From Streptomyces sp. NRRL S-118 (GTDB lineage: Bacteria > Actinomycetota > Actinomycetes > Streptomycetales > Streptomycetaceae), in contig NZ_KL591007.1 in NCBI RefSeq assembly GCF_000716335.1, positions 193,193 through 230,062 on the forward strand: 36,870 nucleotides of DNA, written 5' to 3'. Position 1 is the stretch's first letter; every line of letters starts with the position of its first letter. Below are positions 1 to 7,651 of the stretch, piece by piece. The notes below the pieces were generated by a model. It saw only the letters and a program-made list of their open reading frames with translations. It did no database searches and was not told the origin of the DNA. The translations under genes and the position numbers were made by a program.

Positions 1-283
1 CGTCCGGGGTGTGGCGGCCCGGCGGCGCGGGCTGCCGTCCGGGCGGACAGACCTCGATCTCGCTGCCGTCTATCGGGTTGACAGTGAGGAGGAAATCGCC
101 GGAGACGATCCGGGCGGTACGCGCGGGGCCGACCGGCGCGGCCCGTTCACCGGCGCGCTCGACGGACCGCTCGCGCGGTGCGTCGTCGCGGGCCGGGCGC
201 GCGCGGTGCACGCCACCGTCTGCGGTGCCGTTGTCATCGTTGTCGTGGCCGTTGTCTTCCGGCCCTCGGTTCATCGGGTTCAT
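1..283 (-). CDS. N-terminal part of an unrecognised protein (runs off left edge)
   Basis: An open minus-strand frame starts at ATG 283 and stays open for 94 codons to the window edge, so only the N-terminus is present. The first ~60 residues are acidic and polar low-complexity sequence, probably disordered. They are followed by an ordered-looking stretch (ARIVSGDFLLTVNPIDGSE). A G-rich ribosome-binding sequence (TTGGGGGGCA) lies about 8 nt upstream, and a promoter-like pair lies at 398-426. From memory, this N-terminus resembles Streptomyces ATP-binding (P-loop) regulatory proteins found next to STAS genes, but no diagnostic motif is inside the window. The reading frame is fairly secure; the function is not. 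Confidence 0.55.
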   Translation of the reverse strand, partial: MNPMNRGPEDNGHDNDDNGTADGGVHRARPARDDAPRERSVERAGERAAPVGPARTARIVSGDFLLTVNPIDGSEIEVCPPGRQPAPPGRHTPD

Positions 284-397
284 GGTCTGTGCCCCCCAAA
301 AGCGGTGCGCGCCGAAGCCCCTCCCGGCCGTTCCGCACGCCGATGTCGCTTCTGGTCCGGTGCCCGCCGGTGGGTCCGTCATTCGGCAGGCGACCGA

Positions 398-426
398 ACC
401 CTAGACGTTCGCTCAGTATCCAGGAA
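398..426 (-). promoter_or_regulatory. Candidate promoter of the left-edge gene
   Basis: On the minus strand TTCCTG (421-426) and TAGGGT (398-403) are 17 nt apart. TAGGNT is the usual Streptomyces HrdB -10 form. The predicted leader to the ATG at 283 is about 110 nt. The -35 match is weak, so this is a candidate only. Confidence 0.35.
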
Positions 427-506
427 GCGCCGGGGTGGTGTGCCGCCCAAGACGTCACGGTCTCGTGAGGATTGTGCACCCGGGAGTGCCGGGGCGGCCC
501 GCGGCA

Positions 507-531
507 CCGGCCCCGTGCCGGCCGGGGCCGG
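507..531 (-). terminator. Stem-loop downstream of the STAS gene
   Basis: CCGGCCCC (507-514) and GGGGCCGG (524-531) form a perfect 8-bp stem with a 9-nt loop. It starts 3 nt beyond the stop codon of the STAS gene. There is no T tract, as is common for Streptomyces terminators. Confidence 0.6.
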
Positions 532-533
532 CG

Positions 534-857
534 TCAGACGCGGGGCAACGTTTCCGCGGCGATCCCGCCCTCGATGGCGAGGATGCGGTGCAGCCGGGTG
601 GCCACCAGCAGGCGCTGCATCTGGGGCGGTACGCCCCGCAGCACCAGCCGGCGGCCGCAGCGTCCCGCACGCCGGTGAGCGCCCATGATGACCCCGAGCC
701 CGGTGGCGTCCCAGGAGTCGAGGCCGGTCAGGTCGAGCACCAGGTCCCCGGCTCCGTCGTCCACGGCCGAGTGCAGGACCGTACGGGCGTCCGCCGCGCT
801 GCGGACGTCGAGGCGGCCCCCGACGACCAGCTCGGCGTGGTCGCCCCTGATGTGCAT
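534..857 (-). CDS. STAS-domain anti-anti-sigma factor
   Basis: This 107-aa protein is one STAS domain of the SpoIIAA/RsbV class. Such proteins bind anti-sigma kinases and release sigma factors, and phosphorylation switches them off. Visible features are the opening strand ELVVGGRLDVRSA, the central strand DLVLDLTGLDSWD, and the switch loop DATGLG, where Thr52 takes the usual Ser position. ATG 857 was chosen because GGGGAG lies about 8 nt upstream. No sigma factor is adjacent; the gene to the left on the same strand is incomplete. The STAS family call is firm, the partner is unknown. Confidence 0.85.
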   Translation of the reverse strand: MHIRGDHAELVVGGRLDVRSAADARTVLHSAVDDGAGDLVLDLTGLDSWDATGLGVIMGAHRRAGRCGRRLVLRGVPPQMQRLLVATRLHRILAIEGGIAAETLPRV

Positions 858-959
858 ATGCGCTCCCCGAGAGTGCTGTGGTCGTCACGTCTTTCTATGC
901 AACAACTGACTGCCGGACCGGGCCGGAAGTTGCCGCCTGTAAGCGAACCGATACCGAAT

Positions 960-975
960 TCACCCCGTGGGGTGA
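960..975. repeat. Short perfect inverted repeat between the STAS and dehydrogenase genes
   Basis: TCACCCC-GT-GGGGTGA is a 7-bp perfect inverted repeat with a 2-nt centre. It lies about 100 bp upstream of the STAS start and 45 bp downstream of the dehydrogenase stop. The short centre suits a dimeric regulator better than a terminator. Function unknown. Confidence 0.4.
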
Positions 976-1019
976 TGGCGAAACGGTCGATGCGGCTGAC
1001 CGCCCGCTCGGGACGTGGC

Positions 1020-1868
1020 TCAGTGCTTGTAGAAGCCCTGCCCGCTCTTGCGGCCGATGTCACCCGCGTCCACCATCCGGCGCATCAGCTCCGGCGGCGC
1101 GAACTTCTCATCCTGGGACTCGGTGTAGATGTTGCTGGTGGCGTGGAGCAGGATGTCGACGCCCGTCAGGTCCGCGGTGGCGAGCGGTCCCATCGCGTGG
1201 CCGAAGCCGAGCTTGCAGGCGATGTCGATGTCCTCGGCGGACGCGACGCCCGACTCGTACAGCTTGGCCGCCTCGACGACGAGCGCGGAGATGAGGCGCG
1301 TGGTGACGAAGCCGGCGACGTCGCGGTTGACGACGATGCAGGTCTTGCCGACGGACTCGGCGAACTCGCGGGCGGCGGCGAGGGTTTCGTCGCTCGTCTT
1401 GTAGCCGCGGACGAGCTCGCACAGCTGCATCATCGGTACGGGCGAGAAGAAGTGCGTGCCGACGACGCGCTCCGGGCGCTCCGTCACGGCCGCGATCTTG
1501 GTGATCGGGATGGCGGAGGTGTTGGAGGCGAGGACGGCGTCGTCGCGCACGAGCTTGTCGAGCGTGCGGAAGATCTCGTGCTTGACCTCCAGCTTCTCGA
1601 AGACCGCCTCGACGACGATGTCGGCGTCGGCGGCCGCGTCGAGGTCGGTGGTCGTGGTGATCCGGGCGAGCGCGGCCTCCGCGTCGGCGGCGTCGAGCCG
1701 GCCCTTGGCGACGAACTTGTCGTACGACGCCTTGATGCCGTCGGTGCCACGGGTCAGGGCCGCGTCGGTGACGTCGCGCAGCACGACCTCCCAGCCCGCC
1801 TGGGCCGAGACCTGCGCGATTCCGGACCCCATGAGTCCGGCCCCGATGACGGCGAGCTTCCTGGCCAC
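1020..1868 (-). CDS. 3-hydroxybutyryl-CoA / 3-hydroxyacyl-CoA dehydrogenase
   Basis: This 282-aa soluble enzyme is expected to oxidise (S)-3-hydroxyacyl-CoA to 3-ketoacyl-CoA with NAD(P), or run in reverse, in fatty acid, butyrate or polyhydroxybutyrate metabolism. It has the full two-domain 3-HCDH form: a Rossmann motif GAGLMGSGIA at residues 9-18, SNTSAI near 115-120, the catalytic-His motif HFFSPVP with His139, and a C-terminal helical domain ending GRKSGQGFYKH. The length is normal. The start is GTG 1868, with AAGGGG about 8 nt upstream. It lies alone between the STAS and TetR genes, and the local context does not settle the substrate. Confidence 0.93.
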   Translation of the reverse strand: MARKLAVIGAGLMGSGIAQVSAQAGWEVVLRDVTDAALTRGTDGIKASYDKFVAKGRLDAADAEAALARITTTTDLDAAADADIVVEAVFEKLEVKHEIFRTLDKLVRDDAVLASNTSAIPITKIAAVTERPERVVGTHFFSPVPMMQLCELVRGYKTSDETLAAAREFAESVGKTCIVVNRDVAGFVTTRLISALVVEAAKLYESGVASAEDIDIACKLGFGHAMGPLATADLTGVDILLHATSNIYTESQDEKFAPPELMRRMVDAGDIGRKSGQGFYKH

Positions 1869-2054
1869 GATCTACCCCTTAACGCCCCTGCCCCCGACGC
1901 CTGACAGGCATGGGGGTACGCCCAATATTTCGGCTCTCCGGCGGGAGGTTAGCGCCCGGCGGCGCCGGTGTGGCGGCGAAGAGATGCGCGTCACGTCTCA
2001 GATGACGGACATCACACCGGTACGGGCCACGGGGTGAGACCGGGGCGGGGACGC

Positions 2055-2699
2055 TCAGTTGGAGCGGACCGCGTAGGAGAGCACCTTGTCGCCGAGAAGT
2101 TCCTCCATCTCGTCGAGGAGGACGAGCGCTTCGCGGGACACCTCGGCGGGGTCGCGGCGCTTGAGCATCTCGGCGGAGATCCACCCCATGAGGGTGGCGT
2201 GCAGCCAGTTCAGCTGACCGGCGACCAGGCCGGGCAGCAGTTCGTCCTCCGCCGCGCCGACCTCCTCTCGCACGGTGAGCTCCAGGACCTGGAGGCTCTC
2301 CTGCTGGATCGCCCAGAGCCGGGAGCGCAGCGAGTCCGCCTCGAGGATCACCCGCATGAAGTCCGCGTAGCCCTCGAAGAGGCCGACGGTGTACGAGAGC
2401 GTCTCGACCGCCTCACGCAGTTCCCGCAGGACCGCGGCGGCGGCCGACTCGCCGGTGCGTCGGCCGCGCACCCAGCGGGAGACCCGGTCGACGATCCCCT
2501 GGCCCCGGTCGAGGAAGAGGTCCTCCTTGGCGGGGAAGTAGTTGTACACCGTGTTGACGGAGACGTCGGCGGCCCTGGCGATCTCGGCGATCGTCACGGC
2601 GTCGAAGCCGCGCTCCAGGAACAGGCCCGTGGCCACATCGGAGATGTGCTGCCGCGTCTGCCGCTTCTTGCGCTCTCTCAGCCCCTCGGTCGCCGTCAT
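2055..2699 (-). CDS. TetR-family transcriptional regulator
   Basis: A 214-aa dimeric repressor-type protein. The N-terminal helix-turn-helix covers about residues 13-58, with the typical run GFDAVTIAEIARAADVSVNTVYNYF and then PAKEDLF. The C-terminal ligand domain is not assignable. It is divergent from the ABC exporter genes with an 80-bp gap that holds an imperfect inverted repeat, the usual layout for a repressor of a divergent efflux pump. That link is inference. ATG 2699 lies 6 nt after a TAGGAT -10 box, so the mRNA is probably leaderless; AGGATGAGGG could also act as a ribosome-binding site. Confidence 0.92.
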   Translation of the reverse strand: MTATEGLRERKKRQTRQHISDVATGLFLERGFDAVTIAEIARAADVSVNTVYNYFPAKEDLFLDRGQGIVDRVSRWVRGRRTGESAAAAVLRELREAVETLSYTVGLFEGYADFMRVILEADSLRSRLWAIQQESLQVLELTVREEVGAAEDELLPGLVAGQLNWLHATLMGWISAEMLKRRDPAEVSREALVLLDEMEELLGDKVLSYAVRSN

Positions 2700-2705
2700 G
2701 CCCTC

Positions 2706-2711
2706 ATCCTA
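2706..2711 (-). promoter_or_regulatory. Leaderless-type -10 box of the TetR gene
   Basis: TAGGAT on the minus strand ends 6 nt before the ATG at 2699, so transcription would start at or next to the start codon. The -35 region is poor and overlaps the inverted repeat at 2730-2754. Confidence 0.5.
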
Positions 2712-2729
2712 GCTTCGATGGGACCACTG

Positions 2730-2754
2730 AAATCTTGGTGTCGTTGCAAATTTT
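2730..2754. promoter_or_regulatory. Candidate operator between the TetR and ABC genes
   Basis: AAATCTTG (2730-2737) and CAAATTTT (2747-2754) form an imperfect inverted repeat (6 of 8 positions) around a 9-nt centre, in an AT-rich patch that stands out locally. It overlaps the promoter zones of both divergent genes: TTGGTG (2735-2740) and GACTCT (2759-2764) could be the ABC promoter with an 18-nt spacer. Confidence 0.35.
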
Positions 2755-2778
2755 AAGCGACTCTGATTTTCTGGAGCC

Positions 2779-3561
2779 ATGGCAATCATCAGCACCGCCG
2801 GACTCGCCCACACCTTCCGCGGCCGCAACGGGCCGGTCGAAGCCGTCCGGGGCATCGACCTCACCGTCGAGGCCGGCGAGATCCTCGGCTTCCTCGGTCC
2901 CAACGGCGCCGGCAAGACCACCACCTTGCGGATGCTCACCACGCTCCTCCCGCCCACCGGCGGCGCCGCCACGGTCGCGGGCTGCGACCTGGTGGGCGAC
3001 CCCGTCGGCGTACGGCGGAAGATCGGCTACGTCGCCCAGTCCGGCGGCGTCGACCTTTCCGTCTCCGTACGCGAGGAGCTGGTCACCCAGGGCCGGCTCT
3101 ACCGCCTCTCCAAGGCCGAGGCGGCCGCCCGCGCGGACGAGCTGGCGGGCGAGCTCGATCTCACCGGACTGCTGGACCGCCCGTGCGCGGCGCTCTCCGG
3201 CGGGCAGCGGCGGCGACTGGACATCGCCCTGGGGCTCACCCACCGCCCGGAAGTCCTGTTCCTCGACGAGCCGACCACCGGCCTCGACCCCGGCAGCCGC
3301 GCCGGCCTGTGGCGGCTGGTGCGGCGGCTGCGCGACACCTACGGCACCACCGTCTTCCTCACCACCCACTACCTCGACGAGGCCGACGAGCTGTCCGACC
3401 GGCTCGTCGTCGTCGACCGGGGCGCGGTCGTCGCCGAGGGCACACCGGCCGCGCTCAAGGAGCGGTACGCCGGATCGGCCGACGCCTCGCTCCAGGACAC
3501 CTTCCTCGCCATCACCGGGCGCGGCCCGGCACCCGCCGACCAGGCCCCCGTGGCCGTCTAG
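2779..3561 (+). CDS. ABC transporter ATP-binding protein (DrrA-type)
   Basis: This 260-aa cytoplasmic ATPase subunit powers an exporter with the permease encoded next. Walker A GPNGAGKTT lies at residues 40-48, the signature LSGGQ at 139-143, Walker B plus D-loop LFLDEPTTGLD at about 160-170, and the H-loop in LTTHYLDEADE. The sequence is of the DrrA/daunorubicin-resistance subfamily. The C-terminal extension after the ATPase core is short. ATG 2779 has TGGAG 4 nt upstream. The permease starts 9 nt after the stop, so the two are co-transcribed. Likely role: efflux of a drug, lipid or cell-wall molecule. The substrate is unknown. Confidence 0.93.
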   Translation: MAIISTAGLAHTFRGRNGPVEAVRGIDLTVEAGEILGFLGPNGAGKTTTLRMLTTLLPPTGGAATVAGCDLVGDPVGVRRKIGYVAQSGGVDLSVSVREELVTQGRLYRLSKAEAAARADELAGELDLTGLLDRPCAALSGGQRRRLDIALGLTHRPEVLFLDEPTTGLDPGSRAGLWRLVRRLRDTYGTTVFLTTHYLDEADELSDRLVVVDRGAVVAEGTPAALKERYAGSADASLQDTFLAITGRGPAPADQAPVAV

Positions 3562-3570
3562 GAGTTCCCC

Positions 3571-4320
3571 GTGCTGTTCCACGACACCGCGCTGGTCTTC
3601 GGGCGGTACGCCCGCCAGACGCTCCGCTCCAGGTTCCAGCTGCTCTTCGGCGTTCTGATGCCGCTGCTGTACCTGCTCTTCTTCGGCCCGCTCCTCACCG
3701 GCCTGCCGCTCGGCACGGAAGGCGACTCCTGGCAGGTCCTCGTCCCCGGGCTGCTGCTGCAGCTCGGTCTCTTCGGCGCCTCGTTCGCCGGGTTCGCGAT
3801 CATCATCGAGAAGCAGATGGGGGTCGTCGAGCGGATGCGGGTCACCCCGGTCGGCCGGCTGGCGCTGCTGCTCGGGCGGGTACTGCGGGACGCCGCGGTC
3901 TTCGTCTTCCAGGCGGTGCTGCTCGTGCTGGCCGCCCTGGCGATGGGGCTGCGGGCGCCGCTGGGCGGGATCCTGATCGGGTTCGCGTTCGTCGCCGTCC
4001 TCACGGTCGCACTGGCCTCGCTGTCATACGCGCTGGCGCTGAAGGTGTCCAAGCCACAGGAGTTCGGGCCGGTCATCAACGCGGTGAGCATGCCGTCGAT
4101 GCTGCTGTCCGGGCTGATGCTGCCGATGGCCCTGGCCCCCGCCTGGCTCGACGTCCTCTCCCACCTCATGCCGTTCCGCTACCTGGTCGACGCGGTGCGC
4201 GCCGGGTACGTGGGCGACTACACGGGCACGGCGATGCTGTACGGCGTGCTGGTCGCCGCCGGGTTCGCGACGCTGTCCGTGACGGTGGGCACACGAGTGT
4301 TCCGGAAGGCGGGAGCGTAA
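3571..4320 (+). CDS. ABC-2 type transporter permease (DrrB-type)
   Basis: A 249-aa integral membrane protein with about six transmembrane segments and an ABC-2 layout. A cytoplasmic N-terminus is followed by hydrophobic runs starting near residues 25, 55, 110, 135, 170 and 225. The conserved stretch EKQMGVVERMRVTPVGR sits in the cytoplasmic loop and the motif LSGLMLPMALAP in a late membrane segment. GTG 3571 has GGAG at 3561-3564, overlapping the stop of the ATPase gene. It forms a half-transporter pair with the upstream ATPase and is probably controlled by the divergent TetR. The 3' end carries the promoter of the next gene. Confidence 0.92.
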   Translation: MLFHDTALVFGRYARQTLRSRFQLLFGVLMPLLYLLFFGPLLTGLPLGTEGDSWQVLVPGLLLQLGLFGASFAGFAIIIEKQMGVVERMRVTPVGRLALLLGRVLRDAAVFVFQAVLLVLAALAMGLRAPLGGILIGFAFVAVLTVALASLSYALALKVSKPQEFGPVINAVSMPSMLLSGLMLPMALAPAWLDVLSHLMPFRYLVDAVRAGYVGDYTGTAMLYGVLVAAGFATLSVTVGTRVFRKAGA

Positions 4321-4321
4321 C

Positions 4322-4327
4322 TAGGCT
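4322..4327 (+). promoter_or_regulatory. Leaderless-type -10 box of the cobalamin adenosyltransferase gene
   Basis: TAGGCT, a near-ideal Streptomyces -10 hexamer, ends 6 nt before the ATG at 4334. No ribosome-binding site is visible, which supports a leaderless mRNA. The -35 element would lie inside the end of the permease gene and is weak. Confidence 0.55.
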
Positions 4328-4333
4328 GGCCGT

Positions 4334-4906
4334 ATGGTCAATCTGACGCGCATCTACACGCGCACCGGCGACAAGGGCACGACGGCGCTCGGCGACATGA
4401 GCCGGACAGCCAAGACGGATCTGCGCATCGCGGCGTACGCCGACGCCAACGAGGCCAACGCCGTCATCGGTACGGCGATCGCGCTGGGCAGCCTCGACGA
4501 GGAGGTCGTCAAGGTCCTCGTCCGCGTCCAGAACGACCTCTTCGACGTGGGCGCGGACCTGTCGACGCCGGTCGTGCCGGACCCCCAGTACCCGCCGCTG
4601 CGGGTCGAGCAGTCGTACGTCGACAAGCTGGAGGCGGACTGCGACCGCTTCCTGGAGGACCTGGACAAGCTGCGCTCCTTCATCCTCCCCGGCGGCACCC
4701 CGGGCGCGGCGCTGCTGCACCAGGCGTGCACGGTGGTCCGCCGCGCCGAACGCTCCACGTGGGCCGCGCTGGAGGTGCACGGCGACACGATGAACGCCCT
4801 CACGGCGACGTACCTCAACCGCCTGTCCGACCTGCTGTTCATCCTGGCGCGGACGGCGAACAAGGCGGTCGGTGACGTGCTGTGGGTGCCCGGCGGGGAG
4901 CGCTGA
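4334..4906 (+). CDS. PduO-type cob(I)alamin adenosyltransferase
   Basis: This 190-aa enzyme transfers the 5'-deoxyadenosyl group of ATP to cob(I)alamin or a corrinoid precursor, making coenzyme B12. The ATP-binding N-terminal motif TRTGDKGTTALGD lies at residues 8-20. The helical bundle includes IAAYADANEANAVIG and the conserved Arg-rich motif VVRRAERSTWAAL near 135-147, typical of PduO trimers. The length is normal. It is probably transcribed separately from the exporter genes through the TAGGCT box. The gene ends 6 bp before the convergent membrane-protein gene. An adenosyltransferase near the atpC end of this block is also seen, from memory, in mycobacteria. Confidence 0.94.
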   Translation: MVNLTRIYTRTGDKGTTALGDMSRTAKTDLRIAAYADANEANAVIGTAIALGSLDEEVVKVLVRVQNDLFDVGADLSTPVVPDPQYPPLRVEQSYVDKLEADCDRFLEDLDKLRSFILPGGTPGAALLHQACTVVRRAERSTWAALEVHGDTMNALTATYLNRLSDLLFILARTANKAVGDVLWVPGGER

Positions 4907-4912
4907 GGCCCG

Positions 4913-5488
4913 CTAGGGCCTCTCGACCCGCACCGGTTCGCGGTCCTTTTCCGGTGCGGGGGCCTTTCTCGGCCAGATCACGTACGTGAGGGCGACCAGG
5001 CCGTGGATGCCGGCCGCCCGCCAGGCGGCGCCCATCCAGTTCCGCAGCGAATCGGTACGGCCCGCGTCGCCCACGTACGCCATCGCGAGCCACAGCAGGA
5101 CCGTGGCGACCGCCGCCCCGGCGAGGGTGCCCAGCCAGAGCCGGCCCTCGTAGCGGGCGCGGGCCATGCCGTAGCGCGGGGGCGCGGGCGGGCGGGGCGC
5201 TCCGGCGAGGCGGTGGGCGGCGTGGCGGTCGAGCCACTTCACGGTGCGGTGGCCGTGGCCGACGGTGTACCCGATGTACAGCGCGGCCAGGCCGTGCTTC
5301 GCGCTGGGCTCGGCGCCGTTGCGGAGGTCGACGGCGGTGGCGATGAGCAGCACCACCTCCAGCAGCGGTTCGCACAGCAGGATCGCCGCCCCCGTGCGGG
5401 GCATCTTCAACAGGTAGCGGGCGGCCAGGCCCGCGGCCAGCAGCACCCAGAAGCCGACCTCGCAGATGATGATCAGCGCGACGATCAC
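4913..5488 (-). CDS. Conserved membrane protein of unknown function
   Basis: A 191-aa protein with about four hydrophobic segments: residues 1-23 (IVALIIICEVGFWVLLAAG), about 32-50, about 110-130 and near the C-terminus (HGLVALTYVIW). The loops are Arg-rich and the tail is charged. GTG 5488 was chosen because GGGAGA lies 7 nt upstream and the first membrane helix starts immediately; the open frame continues upstream without further support. It is convergent with the adenosyltransferase gene (6-bp gap) and divergent from chiS. No family recognised; probably a Streptomyces-conserved integral membrane protein. Confidence 0.75.
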   Translation of the reverse strand: MIVALIIICEVGFWVLLAAGLAARYLLKMPRTGAAILLCEPLLEVVLLIATAVDLRNGAEPSAKHGLAALYIGYTVGHGHRTVKWLDRHAAHRLAGAPRPPAPPRYGMARARYEGRLWLGTLAGAAVATVLLWLAMAYVGDAGRTDSLRNWMGAAWRAAGIHGLVALTYVIWPRKAPAPEKDREPVRVERP

Positions 5489-5626
5489 GGCAGTTCTCCC
5501 TTCGGCACGCCTCCCAGCATTCCGCCGGCGGAGCGCCGTTCCGTCGTCTCTGGTGACGAATCGGTACTGCATCCTTCGATGTAGTCCGTCCTCCGCCCGG
5601 GCGGGGAGGCCCGCGGCCGGGGGACC

Positions 5627-6841
5627 GTGTTGGATGGCCGGGTGAGACTTCCCCGTACGCATCGCGACGACGTGCTGATCGCGGCCGCCGGATTCGCCTG
5701 CGGGCTGGTGCTGTGGTCGTTCGGGCTGCACACGCAGGGTCCGGGGACCGGGCTGCCCGGAGGGCCGGTGGTGCTGGTCCCGCTGCTCGTGCTGACCGCG
5801 CTGGCGCTGGTGCGCCGGACGCTGCCGCGCACGGCGCTGATCGCGGGGACGGCCGCGGTGGTCGCGGACCAGTTCACCCGGGGCAACCTGATGACGGTCG
5901 TGATGTTCGCCGACATCGTGTACGCCGCCGTCGTGTACGGTCCGCCCGCCTCGGCCCGCCGCATCCCGGTCACCACCGGGCTGATCACGGTCGTGGTGAC
6001 GCTCGGCTTCCTGGCTTGGTATCAACGGCCGGAGGCGCTGCTCATCGGGGTCGTCACGGCCCTGATCACCTTCTTCCCGGCGATCACCGGCGCGGTCGTC
6101 CGCAACCACCGGGAGGCCGCCGACACCGCCCGGCTGCGGGCGGAGCAGACGGCGCTGCTGGCCGAGATGGACCGCAGGCAGGCGGTCATCGCCGAGCGGG
6201 CCCGGATGGCCCGCGAGCTGCACGACATGGTGGCCAACCACCTGTCCGCGATCGCCATCCACTCCACCGCCGCGCTGTCGCTGGACGACCCGGACACCTC
6301 ACGTGACGCGCTCGGCGTCATCCGGGAGAACAGCGTCGAGGGCCTGGCCGAAATGCGGCGCCTGATCGGACTGCTGCGGGACAGCGGCGAACACGAGGAA
6401 CCAGCCGCCGCCCCGACCCTCGACGGGCTGGACGCCCTGGTGCGCCAGGCGGGCACGAGCGGCGCCGGGAGCGGCCTGACGTTCCGGCTGACCGACGACC
6501 GCGCACCGGACACGGCACTGCCGGCGCCCGTCGAGCTCGCGGCGTACCGGATCGTGCAGGAGTCGCTCACCAACACGCTCAAGCACGCCGGCCCCGGCGA
6601 GGTCGCCGTCACCCTGGGGTCGGCCGACCATGCGCTGACGGTCGAGGTGACGAGCCCGTACAGCAGCCGGCCGGGGCCGCGGGCGCCGGGGTCGGGCGCC
6701 GGACTGGTGGGGATGCGGGAGCGGATCGCCCTGCTGGGCGGCGTGTTCGAGGCGGGCCCGGCCGAGGAGCGGGGCGCGCGGATCTGGCGGGTACGGGCGG
6801 AGCTGCCCGTGACGGAGGACGACAAGGAGCCGTCGGCATGA
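5627..6841 (+). CDS. chiS: Sensor histidine kinase of the chitinase locus
   Basis: This 404-aa membrane sensor autophosphorylates and passes phosphate to the regulator encoded next. The N-terminal half has about five membrane helices (about 16-34, 46-63, 68-82, 88-104, 114-156). A short linker leads to a HisKA_3 box ARELHDMVANHLSAI with His199, and a C-terminal HATPase ending in GAGLVGMRERIALLGG. This is the NarX/DesK-type kinase class. GTG 5627 follows GGGGGA; GTG 5642 is an alternative. The stop overlaps the next start by 4 nt (ATGA). The name follows the known chiS-chiR-chiC order of Streptomyces; chitin sensing itself is inferred. Confidence 0.88.
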   Translation: MLDGRVRLPRTHRDDVLIAAAGFACGLVLWSFGLHTQGPGTGLPGGPVVLVPLLVLTALALVRRTLPRTALIAGTAAVVADQFTRGNLMTVVMFADIVYAAVVYGPPASARRIPVTTGLITVVVTLGFLAWYQRPEALLIGVVTALITFFPAITGAVVRNHREAADTARLRAEQTALLAEMDRRQAVIAERARMARELHDMVANHLSAIAIHSTAALSLDDPDTSRDALGVIRENSVEGLAEMRRLIGLLRDSGEHEEPAAAPTLDGLDALVRQAGTSGAGSGLTFRLTDDRAPDTALPAPVELAAYRIVQESLTNTLKHAGPGEVAVTLGSADHALTVEVTSPYSSRPGPRAPGSGAGLVGMRERIALLGGVFEAGPAEERGARIWRVRAELPVTEDDKEPSA

Positions 6842-7509
6842 CGAGGACCCCGCACGCGCCGATCCGCGTGCTCGTCGCGGAGGACCAGAGCGCGGTGCGC
6901 GCCGGCCTGGTGCTCATCCTGCGCAGCGCCGCGGACATCGAGGTCGTCGGCGAGGCGGGCGACGGCGAGGAGGCGGTGCGGCTCGCCCGGGAGCTGCGGC
7001 CCGACCTCGTGCTGATGGACATTCAGATGCCGCGGCTCGACGGCGTGTCGGCCACCCGCGAGGTGGTCGGCGAGGGACTGGCGGACGTGCTCGTGCTGAC
7101 GACGTTCGACCTGGACGAGTACGTCTTCGGGGCGCTGCGCGCTGGTGCGGCCGGGTTCCTGCTGAAGAACACGGAGGCGAAGGACCTGATCGAGGCGGTG
7201 CGGACGGTTGCGCGCGGCGAGGGGCTGATCGCGCCCGCGGTGACCCGGCGCCTGATCGCCGAGTTCGCCGCGCCGTCGAGGCCGGCGCGCGGCGGACGGA
7301 CCCCCGACCCCGCGGTGCTCGACGTGCTGACGCGGCGGGAGCGCGAGGTGCTGTCCTGCCTGGGCGAGGGGCTGTCGAACGCGGAGATCGCGGTACGGCT
7401 GGACATGGCGGAGGCGACGGTGAAGACGCACGTCAGCCGGTTGCTGGGGAAGCTGGAGCTGCGCAGCAGGGTCCAAGCGGCGGTGCTGGCACAGGAGTTG
7501 GGCGTCTGA
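6838..7509 (+). CDS. chiR: NarL/LuxR-type response regulator of the chitinase locus
   Basis: A 223-aa DNA-binding regulator. The receiver domain covers residues 9-125, with acidic pocket residues in LVAEDQ and the phospho-acceptor Asp61 in LVLMDIQMP; the switch Thr is in LVLTTFD and the Lys in FLLKNTE. The LuxR-type HTH spans about 157-220 (LTRREREVLSCLGEGLSNAEIA, then ATVKTHVSRLL). ATG 6838 overlaps the chiS stop by 4 nt, so the two are translationally coupled. It lies directly upstream of the chitinase gene on the same strand. ChiR is reported to control chiC in S. coelicolor; the assignment here rests on position and family. Confidence 0.9.
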   Translation: MTRTPHAPIRVLVAEDQSAVRAGLVLILRSAADIEVVGEAGDGEEAVRLARELRPDLVLMDIQMPRLDGVSATREVVGEGLADVLVLTTFDLDEYVFGALRAGAAGFLLKNTEAKDLIEAVRTVARGEGLIAPAVTRRLIAEFAAPSRPARGGRTPDPAVLDVLTRREREVLSCLGEGLSNAEIAVRLDMAEATVKTHVSRLLGKLELRSRVQAAVLAQELGV

Positions 7510-7548
7510 TCCGCCCGGCGGGCACGACCTGCCACCACGGGCGCACAA

Positions 7549-7590
7549 TGGTCTGGACCTATTGACGATTGGTCCAGACCTTCCTACTCT
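7549..7590 (+). promoter_or_regulatory. chiC promoter with paired 12-bp repeats
   Basis: TGGTCTGGACCT (7549-7560) and TGGTCCAGACCT (7570-7581) are near-identical 12-mers, 21 nt apart start to start. They flank a strong promoter: TTGACG (7562-7567), 17-nt spacer, TACTCT (7585-7590). The second repeat lies inside the spacer. Such repeats are the known control elements of Streptomyces chitinase promoters. Each also resembles the DasR-type core TGGTCTAGACCA. Confidence 0.85.
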
Positions 7591-7651
7591 CGCGGCACGC
7601 AACTGTTCACGGGTCGACCCACCCTGCCCGTCCGCGACTTCAGGAGCACCG

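Noticed and set aside
1995..2040. GTCTCA/TGAGAC inverted repeat after the TetR gene
   Set aside because: Six-base arms with a 34-nt loop are too weak to call a terminator.
4913..6262. 449-codon minus-strand frame extending the small membrane protein
   Set aside because: The extra N-terminal part lies opposite chiS, is His/Gln/Arg-rich noise, and the real start at 5488 has a ribosome-binding site and begins a membrane helix.
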